From contig DASVNH010000018.1 in assembly GCA_036383955.1 (NCBI GenBank), positions 8,229-72,228 on the forward strand: DNA of 64,000 bases. The letters run 5' to 3'. The notes beneath the pieces are model-generated. The model did no database searches and was not told the DNA's origin. It saw only the letters and a list, made by a program, of their open reading frames with translations. The stretch comes from JACQFK01 sp036383955. GTDB lineage: Bacteria; Planctomycetota; MHYJ01; JACPRB01. Below, piece after piece: positions 44,480 through 53,403 of the stretch (positions are counted from its first letter, which is position 1; every line of letters begins with the position of its first letter). Both the position numbers and the translations under genes were made by a program.

Positions 44480-45679
44480 TCAACCCCGAATGGCGGAGGT
44501 GAGGGCGGCCTCGTCGGGGAAGGCGTCGACCTTCCAGCGCTCGGGGTAGAAGCCCTGGGGAATCATGAGGGAGCCGAAGGCTTCCAGGGCCCGCTCCCAG
44601 GGGACCATGCCGATCACCTTGTCGCGGCGCACGAACGCCACCCGGTCCGCCCGCGGGAGCAGGGTCGGAATGCCTTCCGACCAGACCGCGTAGCTGGAGA
44701 CCTCGCCGGAATCGGGGCGCTCGGTGGCCGTGAAGGTGGCGACGAAGAGGTCGAGGTCCCGCTTCTGGTGCAAGGCGTCGAGCAGCCCCTTCTGCTCGGC
44801 GCAGTCGGAGGCGTAGGAGAGCAGCTCGGCGCGCTTCCAGGCGGCGTAGGCGGGGTGGTCGGGGGGGAGCTCCAGGGGGGTCCAGCGCGAGCCGGCGAGC
44901 AGCAGGGGCCGGGCGCCCATGGGGCGGGGGCTTTCGTAGGCTTTCATGGCCCGGGAGAGGATCTCGAGGAGGCCCTCGGCGTCGTCGCTGCCCGTGACCA
45001 GGAGGGTGTCGCGATTGGGCACCAGCGCCACGTGCGAGCCCTTGACCGGGAACTGCCAGACGAGGTCGTGGAGGATGAGGCGCGAGGCGTCGTAGTTGTC
45101 GGCCCAGGGGGAGCGCCAGAGGCCGGGGCGCAGGGGCAGGAGGCGGTCCTTGCTGATCTCCCAGAGGTTGTCGCGGGCGGCCTCGAGGGCCGCGTCGAAG
45201 CGGACATCCCATTTCGCCAGGGCGTCGGTCGTGATCTCGAGCATGGAGTCGGGGAGGTCGTAGACGAGCGTGGCGCCCAGGTGGTCGCCGACCGGGCGGA
45301 AGGGCAGCTCCGGCACCGGCTTGCCCTGGGTCTGCAGCGTGATGCGGCGGTTCTCGAGGTACATCCGCTCCCGCAGGCGGGGGAGCAGCTTGGACCGCGC
45401 GTCCTGCCAGCGGTCGAGGGAGTCGGGCACCGCCCCGGCCTGGCGGTAGGCCTGGGCGAAGCGCTTGACCGCCGCGCCGCGGTCGCGCGCCTTCAGGTAC
45501 TCGTCGTAGATGTTGCCGAGGTAGCACTGCAGGCCGCGCTCGCCCCCGACGTTGAGGCGGAACTCGGCGACGTCGAAGCGGATCGGGCGGGTTTCGCCCG
45601 CCTCCCGGAGAGCCTTCTCCATGAGGCGTCCGAACCCGGCCCGGTCGGTCGGCTTCCGGAAGAAGCTGAACAGGCCCAT
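44480..45679 (-). CDS. DUF1444-family protein (YtpQ-like)
   Basis: This protein has 399 residues from the ATG at 45679. It resembles DUF1444 proteins: LPDSMLEITTDALAKWDV and NYDASRLILHDLVWQFPVKG, ending in a VAFVRRDKVIGMVPWE-like segment. Cytoplasmic, function unknown. The same frame stays open to an ATG at 45733, which would add three near copies of GRAKSV encoded by an 18-bp tandem repeat. I consider this extension to be repeat DNA and not native protein, but cannot exclude it. Confidence 0.7.
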   Translation of the reverse strand: MGLFSFFRKPTDRAGFGRLMEKALREAGETRPIRFDVAEFRLNVGGERGLQCYLGNIYDEYLKARDRGAAVKRFAQAYRQAGAVPDSLDRWQDARSKLLPRLRERMYLENRRITLQTQGKPVPELPFRPVGDHLGATLVYDLPDSMLEITTDALAKWDVRFDAALEAARDNLWEISKDRLLPLRPGLWRSPWADNYDASRLILHDLVWQFPVKGSHVALVPNRDTLLVTGSDDAEGLLEILSRAMKAYESPRPMGARPLLLAGSRWTPLELPPDHPAYAAWKRAELLSYASDCAEQKGLLDALHQKRDLDLFVATFTATERPDSGEVSSYAVWSEGIPTLLPRADRVAFVRRDKVIGMVPWERALEAFGSLMIPQGFYPERWKVDAFPDEAALTSAIRG

Positions 45680-45733
45680 GGTCTTTGTGCGCCCCACACT
45701 CTTGGCGCGTCCTACGCTCTTAGCGCGACCCAC
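45680..45733. repeat. Three 18-bp tandem repeats before the DUF1444 gene
   Basis: Three degenerate 18-bp units, reading GTAGGACGCGCCAAGAGT on the minus strand in the middle copy, keep the reading frame open as GRAKSV-GRAKSV-GRTKT. Confidence 0.7.
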
Positions 45734-45815
45734 ATGGAGAAGAGCGCGCCGCGCCGTCCGCGAATGCCGAATTCATTCTAGTGGGTCGACGCGGGTTTTG
45801 ACCGCCGGGAAAACC

Positions 45816-46076
45816 CTAGCCTCCGCTGAGGGCGTGGAGGACGCGGACCTCCTCCGCCGGCCCCAGCGGGCGCGCGAGGTCGCGGCAGACCTCCGCCCCC
45901 ACGCAGACCAGCATCGTGGGGCGGATCCGGCCGGCCTCGTCGACGACCCGGAACCGCAGGCCCGGGAAGCGGCGGTTGAGGTCGTCGAAGAGCGCGTCCA
46001 GCGTCGCGCCTTCGGCCTCGACCTCCGACTTCCCGCCGGTGTACGAGTGCAGGACCGAGGACACTTCGACCTTCAA
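45816..46076 (-). CDS. MoaD/ThiS-family ubiquitin-like protein
   Basis: This 86-residue beta-grasp protein ends VRVLHALSGG, the conserved di-glycine tail that is adenylated and converted to a thiocarboxylate in sulfur-carrier chemistry. The start is a TTG overlapping the upstream TGA, with GGAGG 9 nt before it; a GTG further in is an alternative. It is encoded right behind a BNR-repeat protein, an association I recall from other phyla. No moaE or thiG is nearby, so the pathway is unresolved. Confidence 0.75.
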   Translation of the reverse strand: MKVEVSSVLHSYTGGKSEVEAEGATLDALFDDLNRRFPGLRFRVVDEAGRIRPTMLVCVGAEVCRDLARPLGPAEEVRVLHALSGG

Positions 46077-47188
46077 ACGGAGGCCGCCTCCACGGACACG
46101 ACGGCGGGGAGGTGGTCGGCGATGGTTTCCCAGCGCCCGCCTTCCGTCCGGCTGGCCCAGACCTGGCCGTTCATCGTCCCGAAGTAGAGTCCGAGGGGGC
46201 GCAGGCCGTCGTGCGAGAAGCAGTGCCGCTTCACGGTCCACCAGGCCTGGGCGGCGGGGAAGCCCTTGGCCTGCTTCTGCCAGGACTTGCCGCCGTTCTT
46301 GGTGACGAAGACGGCCGGCTTGCCGCCCACGCTCGTGCGGGGCCAGACCTCGGTGCCGTCCATCGGGATGACCCAGGCGACGTTCGGGTTTTCGGGATGG
46401 AGGACGATCGGGAAGCCGATGTCGCCGATGGCCTTGGGCATGTTCTTGCCGATCCGGACCCAGGTGTCGGAGGGCCGGTCCATGCGGTAGATCCCGAAGT
46501 GGCTCTGCATGTAGAGGCGGTCGGGATTCCGCGGATGGATCTGCATGCGGTGCGGGTCGTAGCCCGAGAAGTCGGCCAGGGGATCCTTCGCGTACGGCGA
46601 CTCGACGCCCTTGTTGAGCGGCGCCCAGGACGCGCCGCCGTCGGTCGACTCCAGGCAGCCGCCGGGCGAGAAGCCCGCGTAGAGGTGCTTCGCGTCCCGC
46701 GGATCCACGAGGATCGAGTGCGAGCTGGGGGCGTCGGGCGGCTGCTGCTCGGGGATGCCCTTCCATTTCGCCCGCATGGGATTCTCGTTGAAGCCCTTCA
46801 CGCCCTCCCAGGTGGCGCCGCCGTCCTCGGTGCGGAAGAGGCCGTGGGGCGACGTCCCCGCGTACCAGACGCCCGGCTCGGTCTCGTGTCCCGGGGTGAG
46901 CCAGAAGACCTGCTTGACGGTGTCGCCGACCTCCTTCGCGAAGGCGGGGGGCGTCGTCGCTTCCTTCCAGGTCCTGCCCTGGTCGGCCGACCGGAAGACG
47001 GTGGGGCCGAGGTGGCCGGTGCTCGAGGCGACGAGGATCGTCTTGGGGTCGCGCGGATCGAGCACGGCGTGCCAGGCGATCTGGCCGAAGAAGGCGGGCT
47101 CGCTCTGGGTCCACTTGCGGCGGCGCGGATCGCTCGAGAGGATCCAAAGGCCCTTGCGGGTGCCGGCGAGGACGATCACCTTTTTCAT
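46073..47188 (-). CDS. BNR/VPS10-like beta-propeller protein (sialidase-fold, glycosidase unlikely)
   Basis: The 371-residue protein has repeated Asp-box motifs of type S-x-D-x-G-x-T-W (SADQGRTW, TEDGGATW, STDGGASW, TKNGGKSW) that define a sialidase-like propeller. No export signal is visible, and the Arg triad of true sialidases was not recognised, so glycosidase activity is doubtful. It overlaps the symporter stop (ATGA) and the MoaD-like start. Confidence 0.8.
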   Translation of the reverse strand: MKKVIVLAGTRKGLWILSSDPRRRKWTQSEPAFFGQIAWHAVLDPRDPKTILVASSTGHLGPTVFRSADQGRTWKEATTPPAFAKEVGDTVKQVFWLTPGHETEPGVWYAGTSPHGLFRTEDGGATWEGVKGFNENPMRAKWKGIPEQQPPDAPSSHSILVDPRDAKHLYAGFSPGGCLESTDGGASWAPLNKGVESPYAKDPLADFSGYDPHRMQIHPRNPDRLYMQSHFGIYRMDRPSDTWVRIGKNMPKAIGDIGFPIVLHPENPNVAWVIPMDGTEVWPRTSVGGKPAVFVTKNGGKSWQKQAKGFPAAQAWWTVKRHCFSHDGLRPLGLYFGTMNGQVWASRTEGGRWETIADHLPAVVSVEAASV

Positions 47189-48429
47189 GCGGGCAGCTCC
47201 TTTTCTGAGGCGGCGACGATGACCGCGCAGGCGGCGTCGCCGGCCACGTTCACGACGGTCCGGGCCATGTCGAGGAGGCGGTCGACTCCCAGAATCAGCG
47301 CGATGCCTTCGAGGGGGATGCCGATCGGGGTCATGATCACGGCGAGCATGACGACGCCGGCGCCGGGGATGGGGGCGGTGCCGATCGCGGCGAGGACGGT
47401 CGTCGCCAGGATCGCGGCGTTCTGCCCGAGCGTGAGGTCCATGCCGTAGACGTTGGCGATGAAGATGGCGGCGACGGCCTGGAAGATCGCGGTGCCGTCC
47501 ATGTTGACGGTGGCGCCCATGGAGAGGCAGAAGTTGGTGATGGGCATGGGGACCTTGAGGTTCTCGTGGACGACCTTGAGGCTGAGGGGCAGGGTGGCGG
47601 CGCTGGAGGAGGTCGAGAACGCGGTGAGGAAGACGTCGCGGAGCCCTTTCCAGAACGCCAGGGGGCTCATGCCGGAGAAGAACCTCACGGTGACCGGGTA
47701 GAAGACGAAAAAGTGGACGGCCATGACGCCGAGGGCGGTGATGAAGTAGGCGAAGACGGAGAGGAGGATCTCGGGGCCGAGGGTCATCACGACCCGGGCC
47801 ATGAGGCCGAAGACGCCGAGCGGGGCGGCGAGCATGATCAGATGGATCAGCTTGAGCATGACCTCGTAAAGCGATTGTGTGAAGTCCGCGAAGGGTTTGC
47901 GGGCGGCGTCGGGGAGCAGGCTGGCGGCGACGCCGACGAGGACGGCGAAGACGATGATGGCCAGCATGTCGGGCGGATCCTCGGTCATCGCCGCGACCGG
48001 ATTCTTCGGGATCGTCCTCTTGATGAAGCCCCAGACCGTGAACTCCTCGCGGGCTTTTTCCGAGCTCTTGATCCGCGCCGCCGCCTTGTCCTTGAACTCC
48101 GCCTCGAGCTTCACGCGGCGCTCCGCCGAGAAAAAGCGCGACGGCTTCACGACGTTCGCGGCCGCGATGGCGAGGGAGACCGCCACGACCGCCGAGACCA
48201 GGTAGTAGACGATCGTCTTCAGGCCGACCCGGCCGAGCTTGCGGGGGTCCCCCAGGCTCAGCACCGCGCCGATGAGCGAGGCGAGCACCAGGGGGATCAT
48301 GACCATCGACAGCGCGCGGATGAAGAGCTCGCCCAGGGTGTCGAAGAACGGCAGCCAGGCCTGGGGAAGCAGCGCCCCGGCCAGGCAGCCGAGGACGATG
48401 CCGCCGAGAATGAGATGGTGAAGTTTCAA
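47185..48429 (-). CDS. Dicarboxylate/amino acid:cation symporter (DAACS family)
   Basis: The 414-residue protein has eight predicted membrane helices and two re-entrant hairpins. Signature motifs: the serine-rich STSSSAATLP of hairpin 1, NMDGT in helix 7 (GATVNMDGTAIFQ) and APIPGAG of hairpin 2. It takes up glutamate, aspartate or C4-dicarboxylates with Na+ or H+. The start is TTG at 48429 with TACCAT 9 nt upstream; no ATG lies near the expected N-terminus. First gene of the symporter-BNR-MoaD operon. Confidence 0.9.
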   Translation of the reverse strand: MKLHHLILGGIVLGCLAGALLPQAWLPFFDTLGELFIRALSMVMIPLVLASLIGAVLSLGDPRKLGRVGLKTIVYYLVSAVVAVSLAIAAANVVKPSRFFSAERRVKLEAEFKDKAAARIKSSEKAREEFTVWGFIKRTIPKNPVAAMTEDPPDMLAIIVFAVLVGVAASLLPDAARKPFADFTQSLYEVMLKLIHLIMLAAPLGVFGLMARVVMTLGPEILLSVFAYFITALGVMAVHFFVFYPVTVRFFSGMSPLAFWKGLRDVFLTAFSTSSSAATLPLSLKVVHENLKVPMPITNFCLSMGATVNMDGTAIFQAVAAIFIANVYGMDLTLGQNAAILATTVLAAIGTAPIPGAGVVMLAVIMTPIGIPLEGIALILGVDRLLDMARTVVNVAGDAACAVIVAASEKELPA

Positions 48430-48442
48430 CGAGGGTTAATGG

Positions 48443-48448
48443 TACAAT
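48443..48448 (+). promoter_or_regulatory. -10 box TACAAT for der
   Basis: TACAAT lies 10 nt before the der ATG and overlaps the TACCAT box of the divergent symporter operon on the other strand. Confidence 0.55.
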
Positions 48449-48458
48449 CCGCCGCCCC

Positions 48459-49781
48459 ATGGACAAGCTTCCCGTCGTCGTGATCGTCGGCCGCCAGAAC
48501 GTCGGCAAGTCCTCGCTCATGAACGCGATGGCGCAGAACCGCACCGCGATCGTCGAGCCCACCCCGGGCGTGACCCGCGACCGCGTGAGCTCCATCGTCG
48601 CCTACGGCGGCCGGGCGTTCGAGCTCGTCGACACGGGCGGCATCGGCCTGAAGCAGGGGGACCCCTTCTTCGAGGAGGTCGAGCGCCAGATCGAGAACGC
48701 GATCGCCGAGGCCACCGTGGTGGTCTTCGTCGTCGACGCCCAGGCGGGCCTGACGTCGCTCGACCGCCGCATCGCCTCGCGCTTCCGCGACAAGACGGTC
48801 GTGCTCGTCGCCAACAAGGCGGACAACTCCGAGATCGAGAAGAACCTGCCCGACTTCTACGCGCTGGGCTTCGGAGCGGCCCTGCCCGCCGCCGCCGCCC
48901 ACCGGCGCAACACCCGCGACCTCCTGGAGAAGCTCTCCTTGATGATGCCGCCGGCGGCGGTGCCTCCCCGCGGCCTCCGGATCGCCGTCGTCGGCAAGCG
49001 CAACGTGGGGAAGTCGACGTTCGTCAACGCGGTCGCCGGCGAGGAGCGCGTCATCGTCAGCGAGATCCCCGGGACCACCCGGGACGCGGTGGACGTCGTC
49101 ATCGAACGCGACGCCCAGCGCTACGTGCTCATCGACACGGCCGGGCTGCGGAAGCGGCAGAAGGTCGAGAACGCGATCGAGCTCTTCAGCCAGGTGCGCA
49201 CGGAAGAGGCGATCCAGAGGTCGGACGTCGTCGTCTTCATGCTCGACATCATGGAGAAGGTGTCGGAGGTCGACAAGCGGATCGCCGGCGCCCTGGAAAA
49301 AGAGAAGCGGCCGGCCGTCGTGGTGCTCAACAAGTACGACCTGGTCCCGGCGAAGAACACGCCGGACGAGTTCCTGAAGTACGTCACCAAGGCGATGCCC
49401 GTGCTGCTGTACGCGCCGGTGCTGATGATCTCGGCGAAGAAGGGCATGCGCGTCTGGGACGTCATGCAGACCTGCGTCGAGCTGAACGCGCAGGCGGGCG
49501 TGAAGATCCCGACGCCCGAGCTCAACCGCGCGCTGGACGCCGCGGTCCGGGCGCGGTCGCCCTCGGGCCGCGGTCCGCGCGCCGCGAAGATCTACTACGT
49601 CGCCCAGAAGGGCACCCGGCCGCCGCGCTTCATCGTGTTCGTCAACGACGCGCGCTCGTTCGCGCCCGACTACGTCCGCTATCTCGAGAACAAGCTCCGC
49701 GAGTACCTGCCGTTCCACGAGGTCCCGATCTCGCTGGAACTGCGTGGGAAGCAGAAGCGGCCGGTAGACCGGAGACGGTAG
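48459..49781 (+). CDS. der: Ribosome biogenesis GTPase Der (EngA)
   Basis: The 440-residue protein has two tandem GTPase domains, G1 motifs GRQNVGKS (11-18) and GKRNVGKST (about 179), DTGG and DTAG G3 motifs, and NKAD and NKYD G4 motifs. A C-terminal KH-like domain follows. It acts in 50S assembly. The last residues (VDRRR) are encoded by a GTAGACC-type repeat unit like that of the 37234 hairpin, and a GAATCCG array starts after the stop. Confidence 0.96.
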   Translation: MDKLPVVVIVGRQNVGKSSLMNAMAQNRTAIVEPTPGVTRDRVSSIVAYGGRAFELVDTGGIGLKQGDPFFEEVERQIENAIAEATVVVFVVDAQAGLTSLDRRIASRFRDKTVVLVANKADNSEIEKNLPDFYALGFGAALPAAAAHRRNTRDLLEKLSLMMPPAAVPPRGLRIAVVGKRNVGKSTFVNAVAGEERVIVSEIPGTTRDAVDVVIERDAQRYVLIDTAGLRKRQKVENAIELFSQVRTEEAIQRSDVVVFMLDIMEKVSEVDKRIAGALEKEKRPAVVVLNKYDLVPAKNTPDEFLKYVTKAMPVLLYAPVLMISAKKGMRVWDVMQTCVELNAQAGVKIPTPELNRALDAAVRARSPSGRGPRAAKIYYVAQKGTRPPRFIVFVNDARSFAPDYVRYLENKLREYLPFHEVPISLELRGKQKRPVDRRR

Positions 49782-49858
49782 GCCGAATCCGGAATCCAGA
49801 ATCCGGAAGCCAGGGGAAGCCGGAAGGCGGAATCCGGAAGCCGGGGGAATCCGGAAGA
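49763..49858. repeat. Solo repeat arm nearly identical to the left arm of IVP element 2
   Basis: After a short GTAGACC/GAGACGG prefix inside the end of der, GAATCC/GAAGCC heptamers with the same GAAGCCAGGGGAAGCC interruption run to 49858. The order of units follows 15757-15825 with few changes. No IVP gene and no inverted partner are present. Confidence 0.8.
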
Positions 49859-49869
49859 AAGCGGGACAG

Positions 49870-50571
49870 CTACCAGGGGCGCTCCAGGCCGTCCTTGCCG
49901 AAGCACAGGCCCGTGGGGCCGTCGGGGCCGAGGGCGGCGAGGGCTCGGGCGATGGGGACCACGGAGACGGGATCCTCATCGGTCTCCAGATTCATGCGGG
50001 TCCGCGCCACCCCCGGATCCAGCGCGTTGACCCGGAAGGCCGCGCCCAGCTCCAGGGCGAGCGCGCGCGTCAGCATGTCCAGGCCGGCCTTCGACACCCC
50101 ATAGGCCCCGTAGCCCTCGAGCGCCACGCGGGCGAGCCCCGAGGTCACGTTCACGATACTGCCGCCGGTCATGATCCCCAGCGCCGCCCGCGTCAGGATC
50201 AGCGGCGCCGTGAGATTGTTGTCCAGGGTCTCCAGCCATTCGTCCAGCGGCTGGTCCAGCAGCCGGCCCTTGTAGAGCACCGCCGCGTTGTTGATGAGGA
50301 CGTCGAGCCCGCCCCAGTCCCGGTGGATCCGCTCGACGAGGTCGCGGACGGCGCGTTCGTCGGTGACGTCCGCCGCCTGGGCCAGCGCGCCCGCCTTGCG
50401 GAGGGGGTCGAGGTCCCCCTCGCGGCGCGCGCAGGTGGCGACCTTGGCCCCGTCTTTCAGGAAGGCGAGCGCCAGGGCTTTCCCGATGCCGCGACTTCCG
50501 CCGCTGATCAGGACGCGCCGGTCCCGCAGGGAAGGAGCCGGGTCGAGGACGAGCCGCCCGATGGCGCTCAT
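49870..50571 (-). CDS. Short-chain dehydrogenase/reductase
   Basis: The 233-residue NAD(P)-dependent oxidoreductase has the classical SDR fold: cofactor loop GGSRGIG (24-30), NNAA, the serine region VNVTSGLA and catalytic YGVSK. The cofactor arm CARRE after strand 2 suggests NADP preference. The substrate is not deducible. It is divergent from the CBS protein. Confidence 0.88.
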   Translation of the reverse strand: MSAIGRLVLDPAPSLRDRRVLISGGSRGIGKALALAFLKDGAKVATCARREGDLDPLRKAGALAQAADVTDERAVRDLVERIHRDWGGLDVLINNAAVLYKGRLLDQPLDEWLETLDNNLTAPLILTRAALGIMTGGSIVNVTSGLARVALEGYGAYGVSKAGLDMLTRALALELGAAFRVNALDPGVARTRMNLETDEDPVSVVPIARALAALGPDGPTGLCFGKDGLERPW

Positions 50572-50640
50572 CGGAGCGCCGCCCTCGTAACGCTCCCGCG
50601 CGAGGCCGGTTCTTCAGGATAGAGCGGAAGGAGACCGTCC

Positions 50641-51114
50641 ATGAACCAGGCCATTAAAGACATCATGACCCGGGAAGTCGAGTGCGCGACGCCCGACATG
50701 ACGATCCGGGAAGCCGCCGAGATCATGAAGGCCAAGGATATCGGCTCGCTCCCCGTCTGTGAAGGCCGCAAAGTGGCGGGGATCCTCACGGATCGCGACA
50801 TCACGATCCGCGCGGTGGCGGCGGGGCGGGATCCGAACTCGACCAAGGCCGGCGAGATCATGAGCGGGCAAATCGTCACCGTCCGCGAGGACTCCGACGT
50901 GAAGGAAGCCGAGCGGCTCATGCACGACCATCAGCTCCGCCGGCTGCCCGCGGTGAACGCGCGCGGCGAGCTCGTCGGCTACCTCGCCATCGCCAAGATC
51001 GCGCGCGAGGAGAGCCCGGAACGGACCGGCCGGGTCCTCAAGGGCGTCTCCCAGTCCTCCCGGCCCGCGCCGATGGAGCCGGCCGCGAAGCGGCCGAAAA
51101 GAAAGACCGGCTAG
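50641..51114 (+). CDS. Tandem CBS-domain protein
   Basis: The 157-residue protein has two CBS motifs (about 7-60 and 70-125), with MTREVECATPDMTIREAAEI and GILTDRDITIRAV typical of adenosyl-nucleotide-binding stand-alone pairs. The Lys/Arg-rich tail is unstructured. AAGGAG precedes the ATG. Its TAG stop overlaps the convergent WD-like gene's stop at CTAG. Confidence 0.85.
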   Translation: MNQAIKDIMTREVECATPDMTIREAAEIMKAKDIGSLPVCEGRKVAGILTDRDITIRAVAAGRDPNSTKAGEIMSGQIVTVREDSDVKEAERLMHDHQLRRLPAVNARGELVGYLAIAKIAREESPERTGRVLKGVSQSSRPAPMEPAAKRPKRKTG

Positions 51115-52022
51115 CGCACCTTCCAGAAGTGGAGCGGGCCGGTCACCCGGCCCGACGCCGGGGCGTTCTTCAGGATGAGCGCCCCGCCCGCGGCCAGCGT
51201 GCGGCCGTCGGCGGACAGCGCGAGCGAGGCCGGAAAGAACAGGCCCGTCCCGGGGCCGGCGTAGGTGACGGGACGTCGACGTCCCCCCTCCCAGAGTTCG
51301 ATGCCCGCGTCCGCGCCCACGAGGAGGACGTCGCCGGCGAACTCGAGGCAGGGGCTGTTGTCGTACACGGCTTCCAAAGTGCGGACTTCCTTCGCGCCCT
51401 CCCAGAGCCGGACCACCTTGTCGCCGGCGGTCGCCAGCGTCTTGCCGTCCGGGCTGAACGCGGCGGTCCGTCCGGCGACTTCGTAGGCGACCTTGTCGTT
51501 CGCGACATCCCACACGCGCACCTGGCCGTCGTGGGGCACGGCGACGTGGAGGCCGTCGGGCGACACCGCGGCCCAGGCGGGATCGCGGGCGAGGGGGATG
51601 AAGACCGGCTTGCGTCCCTCGATCGCGGCGACGAGGCCGCCCGGCTTGTTGCCGCCGCGCTGGATGGAGACGGTGGTGAGCGCGGCGCCGTCGCGGGACC
51701 AGCCGAGCGCGATCACGCGGGGGGCGTCGAGCCGCCGGGTCGTCTCGCCGGTGACCAGGTTCCAGACGGCGGTGTCGACCTCGCCGCCCACGGCGACCAG
51801 TCCGCCGTCGGGGCGGAGGGCGAAGGAGGTCGCGCGATCGCCGAGCGTGTGGAGGACCTTGCCGGTGTCGAGCCGCCAGACTTTCACCACGCGGTCGGGC
51901 TCGCCGAGCGTGAGGGCGAGCTTGCCGTCGGGGCTGAGCCGGATCTGGGTGGTCTTGTGGGGATGGGCGGGGAGCGCGCGGCTGGGGAGGTCCTGGAGGA
52001 GGGCGGCGACGAGAAGGAGCAT
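51111..52022 (-). CDS. Secreted WD40-like propeller protein
   Basis: The 303-residue protein has a short signal (LLLVAALLQ) and then six to seven WD/YVTN-like blades: QIRLSPDGKLALTLG, VWRLDTGKVLHTLG, AAFSPDGKTLATAGDKVVRLW. It is probably a periplasmic or outer-membrane scaffold. Unlike most such proteins in planctomycetes it is not fused to a kinase. Confidence 0.75.
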   Translation of the reverse strand: MLLLVAALLQDLPSRALPAHPHKTTQIRLSPDGKLALTLGEPDRVVKVWRLDTGKVLHTLGDRATSFALRPDGGLVAVGGEVDTAVWNLVTGETTRRLDAPRVIALGWSRDGAALTTVSIQRGGNKPGGLVAAIEGRKPVFIPLARDPAWAAVSPDGLHVAVPHDGQVRVWDVANDKVAYEVAGRTAAFSPDGKTLATAGDKVVRLWEGAKEVRTLEAVYDNSPCLEFAGDVLLVGADAGIELWEGGRRRPVTYAGPGTGLFFPASLALSADGRTLAAGGALILKNAPASGRVTGPLHFWKVR

Positions 52023-52114
52023 GAATGAAGTACGCTCGTGTATCTCCGCGGATACTCCATTTCCGCGCGGAGGGAGCGGCGCGCGCCGGGCCGCGGATTT
52101 GCTGACAACGCGGC

Positions 52115-52654
52115 ATGAGGAAACTCCCGCTTCTGCTGATCGGCCTGACCGCCTGCGGGGCTCCGCCCGCGCCGGCGCCCAGGCGCTCCGAAGTCCTCCA
52201 GCGCCTCGCCGCCGGGTACGAGGCGTACGGGAAAGTCGACGACACCCTCCGCTGGTCTCCCGGCCTCTGCTCGATGCCGCCTCCTCCGGAGCCGCGGATG
52301 AGCGCCGCGGGGGCGTCGACGCCCCACGGCCGGAAGCTCTACCACCTTTACGCGAAAGACTGGGACGCCTACACGAAGGGCGGCGCCCAGCCGGAGGGAC
52401 AGGTGATCGTCAAGGAGGCTTGGGAACCGCTTCCCGGGGACAGGCCTGGAGCGAAACAAGGCCTCTACATCATGCTGAAGACGTCGGCGGAGGCGGTCGA
52501 CAGCGACGCGGGCTGGGTTTACGGCACCGTGACGCCGGACGGCCGGACGGTCACGTCGGTCGGGCGGGTGACGTCCTGCATGAGCTGCCACGTCGACGCG
52601 CCGAAAGACCGGATCTTCGGGCTCCCGGGGCGGACCCGTCGGCCCGGCAGCTAA
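52115..52654 (+). CDS. Cytochrome P460-like lipoprotein
   Basis: The 179-residue protein has a type II signal peptide (LLLIGLTAC, Cys at about 14). The body fits the cytochrome P460 fold with a single C-terminal heme-binding CMSCH near residue 154. P460 proteins oxidise hydroxylamine in some bacteria, but most family members have unknown roles and the cross-linking Lys cannot be confirmed here. It converges with the esterase gene (4-bp overlap). Confidence 0.7.
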   Translation: MRKLPLLLIGLTACGAPPAPAPRRSEVLQRLAAGYEAYGKVDDTLRWSPGLCSMPPPPEPRMSAAGASTPHGRKLYHLYAKDWDAYTKGGAQPEGQVIVKEAWEPLPGDRPGAKQGLYIMLKTSAEAVDSDAGWVYGTVTPDGRTVTSVGRVTSCMSCHVDAPKDRIFGLPGRTRRPGS

Positions 52655-53403
52655 CGCTTCTCGACGAACTCGAGGGCCTTGTCGAATTGATCGGCGGGGG
52701 GCGGGGCGTGGCCCAGGCCGTCGATCACCATCACGGCCGCCCGCTTGAAGCCCTCTTTCTTGAAGCCGTGCTCGTAGACCGCCTTCGTGTTGGTCAGGTT
52801 CATGTCCTTCTCGCCGGTCATCAGGACGAAGCGGCTGCTCGTCTTGGCGATCTTCAGCGCCTCGTCCACCGGGATGTAGTTGCGCTGCCAGACCTTGCCC
52901 GGCTCGGAGGGGATGTCGAGGTAGAAATTCACGCCGCAGAGCGGGATCGCGCCCGCGAAGAGGTCGGCGTACGCGACGCCCAGCATGCTCGCGATCCGGC
53001 CGCCGCCCGAGAAGCCCGAAACGTAGACGCGCTCGGGGTCGACGTTGTAGCGCTTGTGCATGTTGAAGCCGGCGTCGATCGCGAGGCGGAAGCGGTCGTA
53101 GGAGTTCCGCTCGTTGCCCGCCTTGTACGGCGAGACCGCCAGCAGCTTCCGCTTTTCGAGCGCGGCCTCGTAGCCCGCCGGCAGGCCCGCGCCGTCGCCG
53201 GGATTGATGTAGACCAGCAGGCCCCATTTGACGTCCTTCGCGTAGGACGTCGGAACATACAGCCGGAACTTCTCCTTCTTCACGTCGTAAGGGCCGGGCT
53301 TCTCCCGGTTGCGGAAGCGGGCCTGAACCTCTTCCGGGTCGGAGTGGGGCGGGGAGGCGTCGAAGACGACGTCCTGGGCCAACGCCAGGAGCAACAGGAT
53401 CAT
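52651..53403 (-). CDS. Secreted alpha/beta hydrolase (PHB depolymerase/feruloyl-esterase-like)
   Basis: The 250-residue protein has a short signal (ILLLLALAQ). The fold shows KEKFRLYVPTSYA, the nucleophile elbow GFSGGG and a C-terminal GLGHAPP with the catalytic His. This is the LpqC/polyhydroxybutyrate depolymerase type of esterase; the substrate is unknown. The start overlaps the upstream stop (ATGA). Confidence 0.78.
   Translation of the reverse strand: MILLLLALAQDVVFDASPPHSDPEEVQARFRNREKPGPYDVKKEKFRLYVPTSYAKDVKWGLLVYINPGDGAGLPAGYEAALEKRKLLAVSPYKAGNERNSYDRFRLAIDAGFNMHKRYNVDPERVYVSGFSGGGRIASMLGVAYADLFAGAIPLCGVNFYLDIPSEPGKVWQRNYIPVDEALKIAKTSSRFVLMTGEKDMNLTNTKAVYEHGFKKEGFKRAAVMVIDGLGHAPPPADQFDKALEFVEKR

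Noticed and set aside
46073..47188. True exo-sialidase
   Set aside because: Asp boxes are present, but the catalytic Arg triad and an export signal were not recognised.
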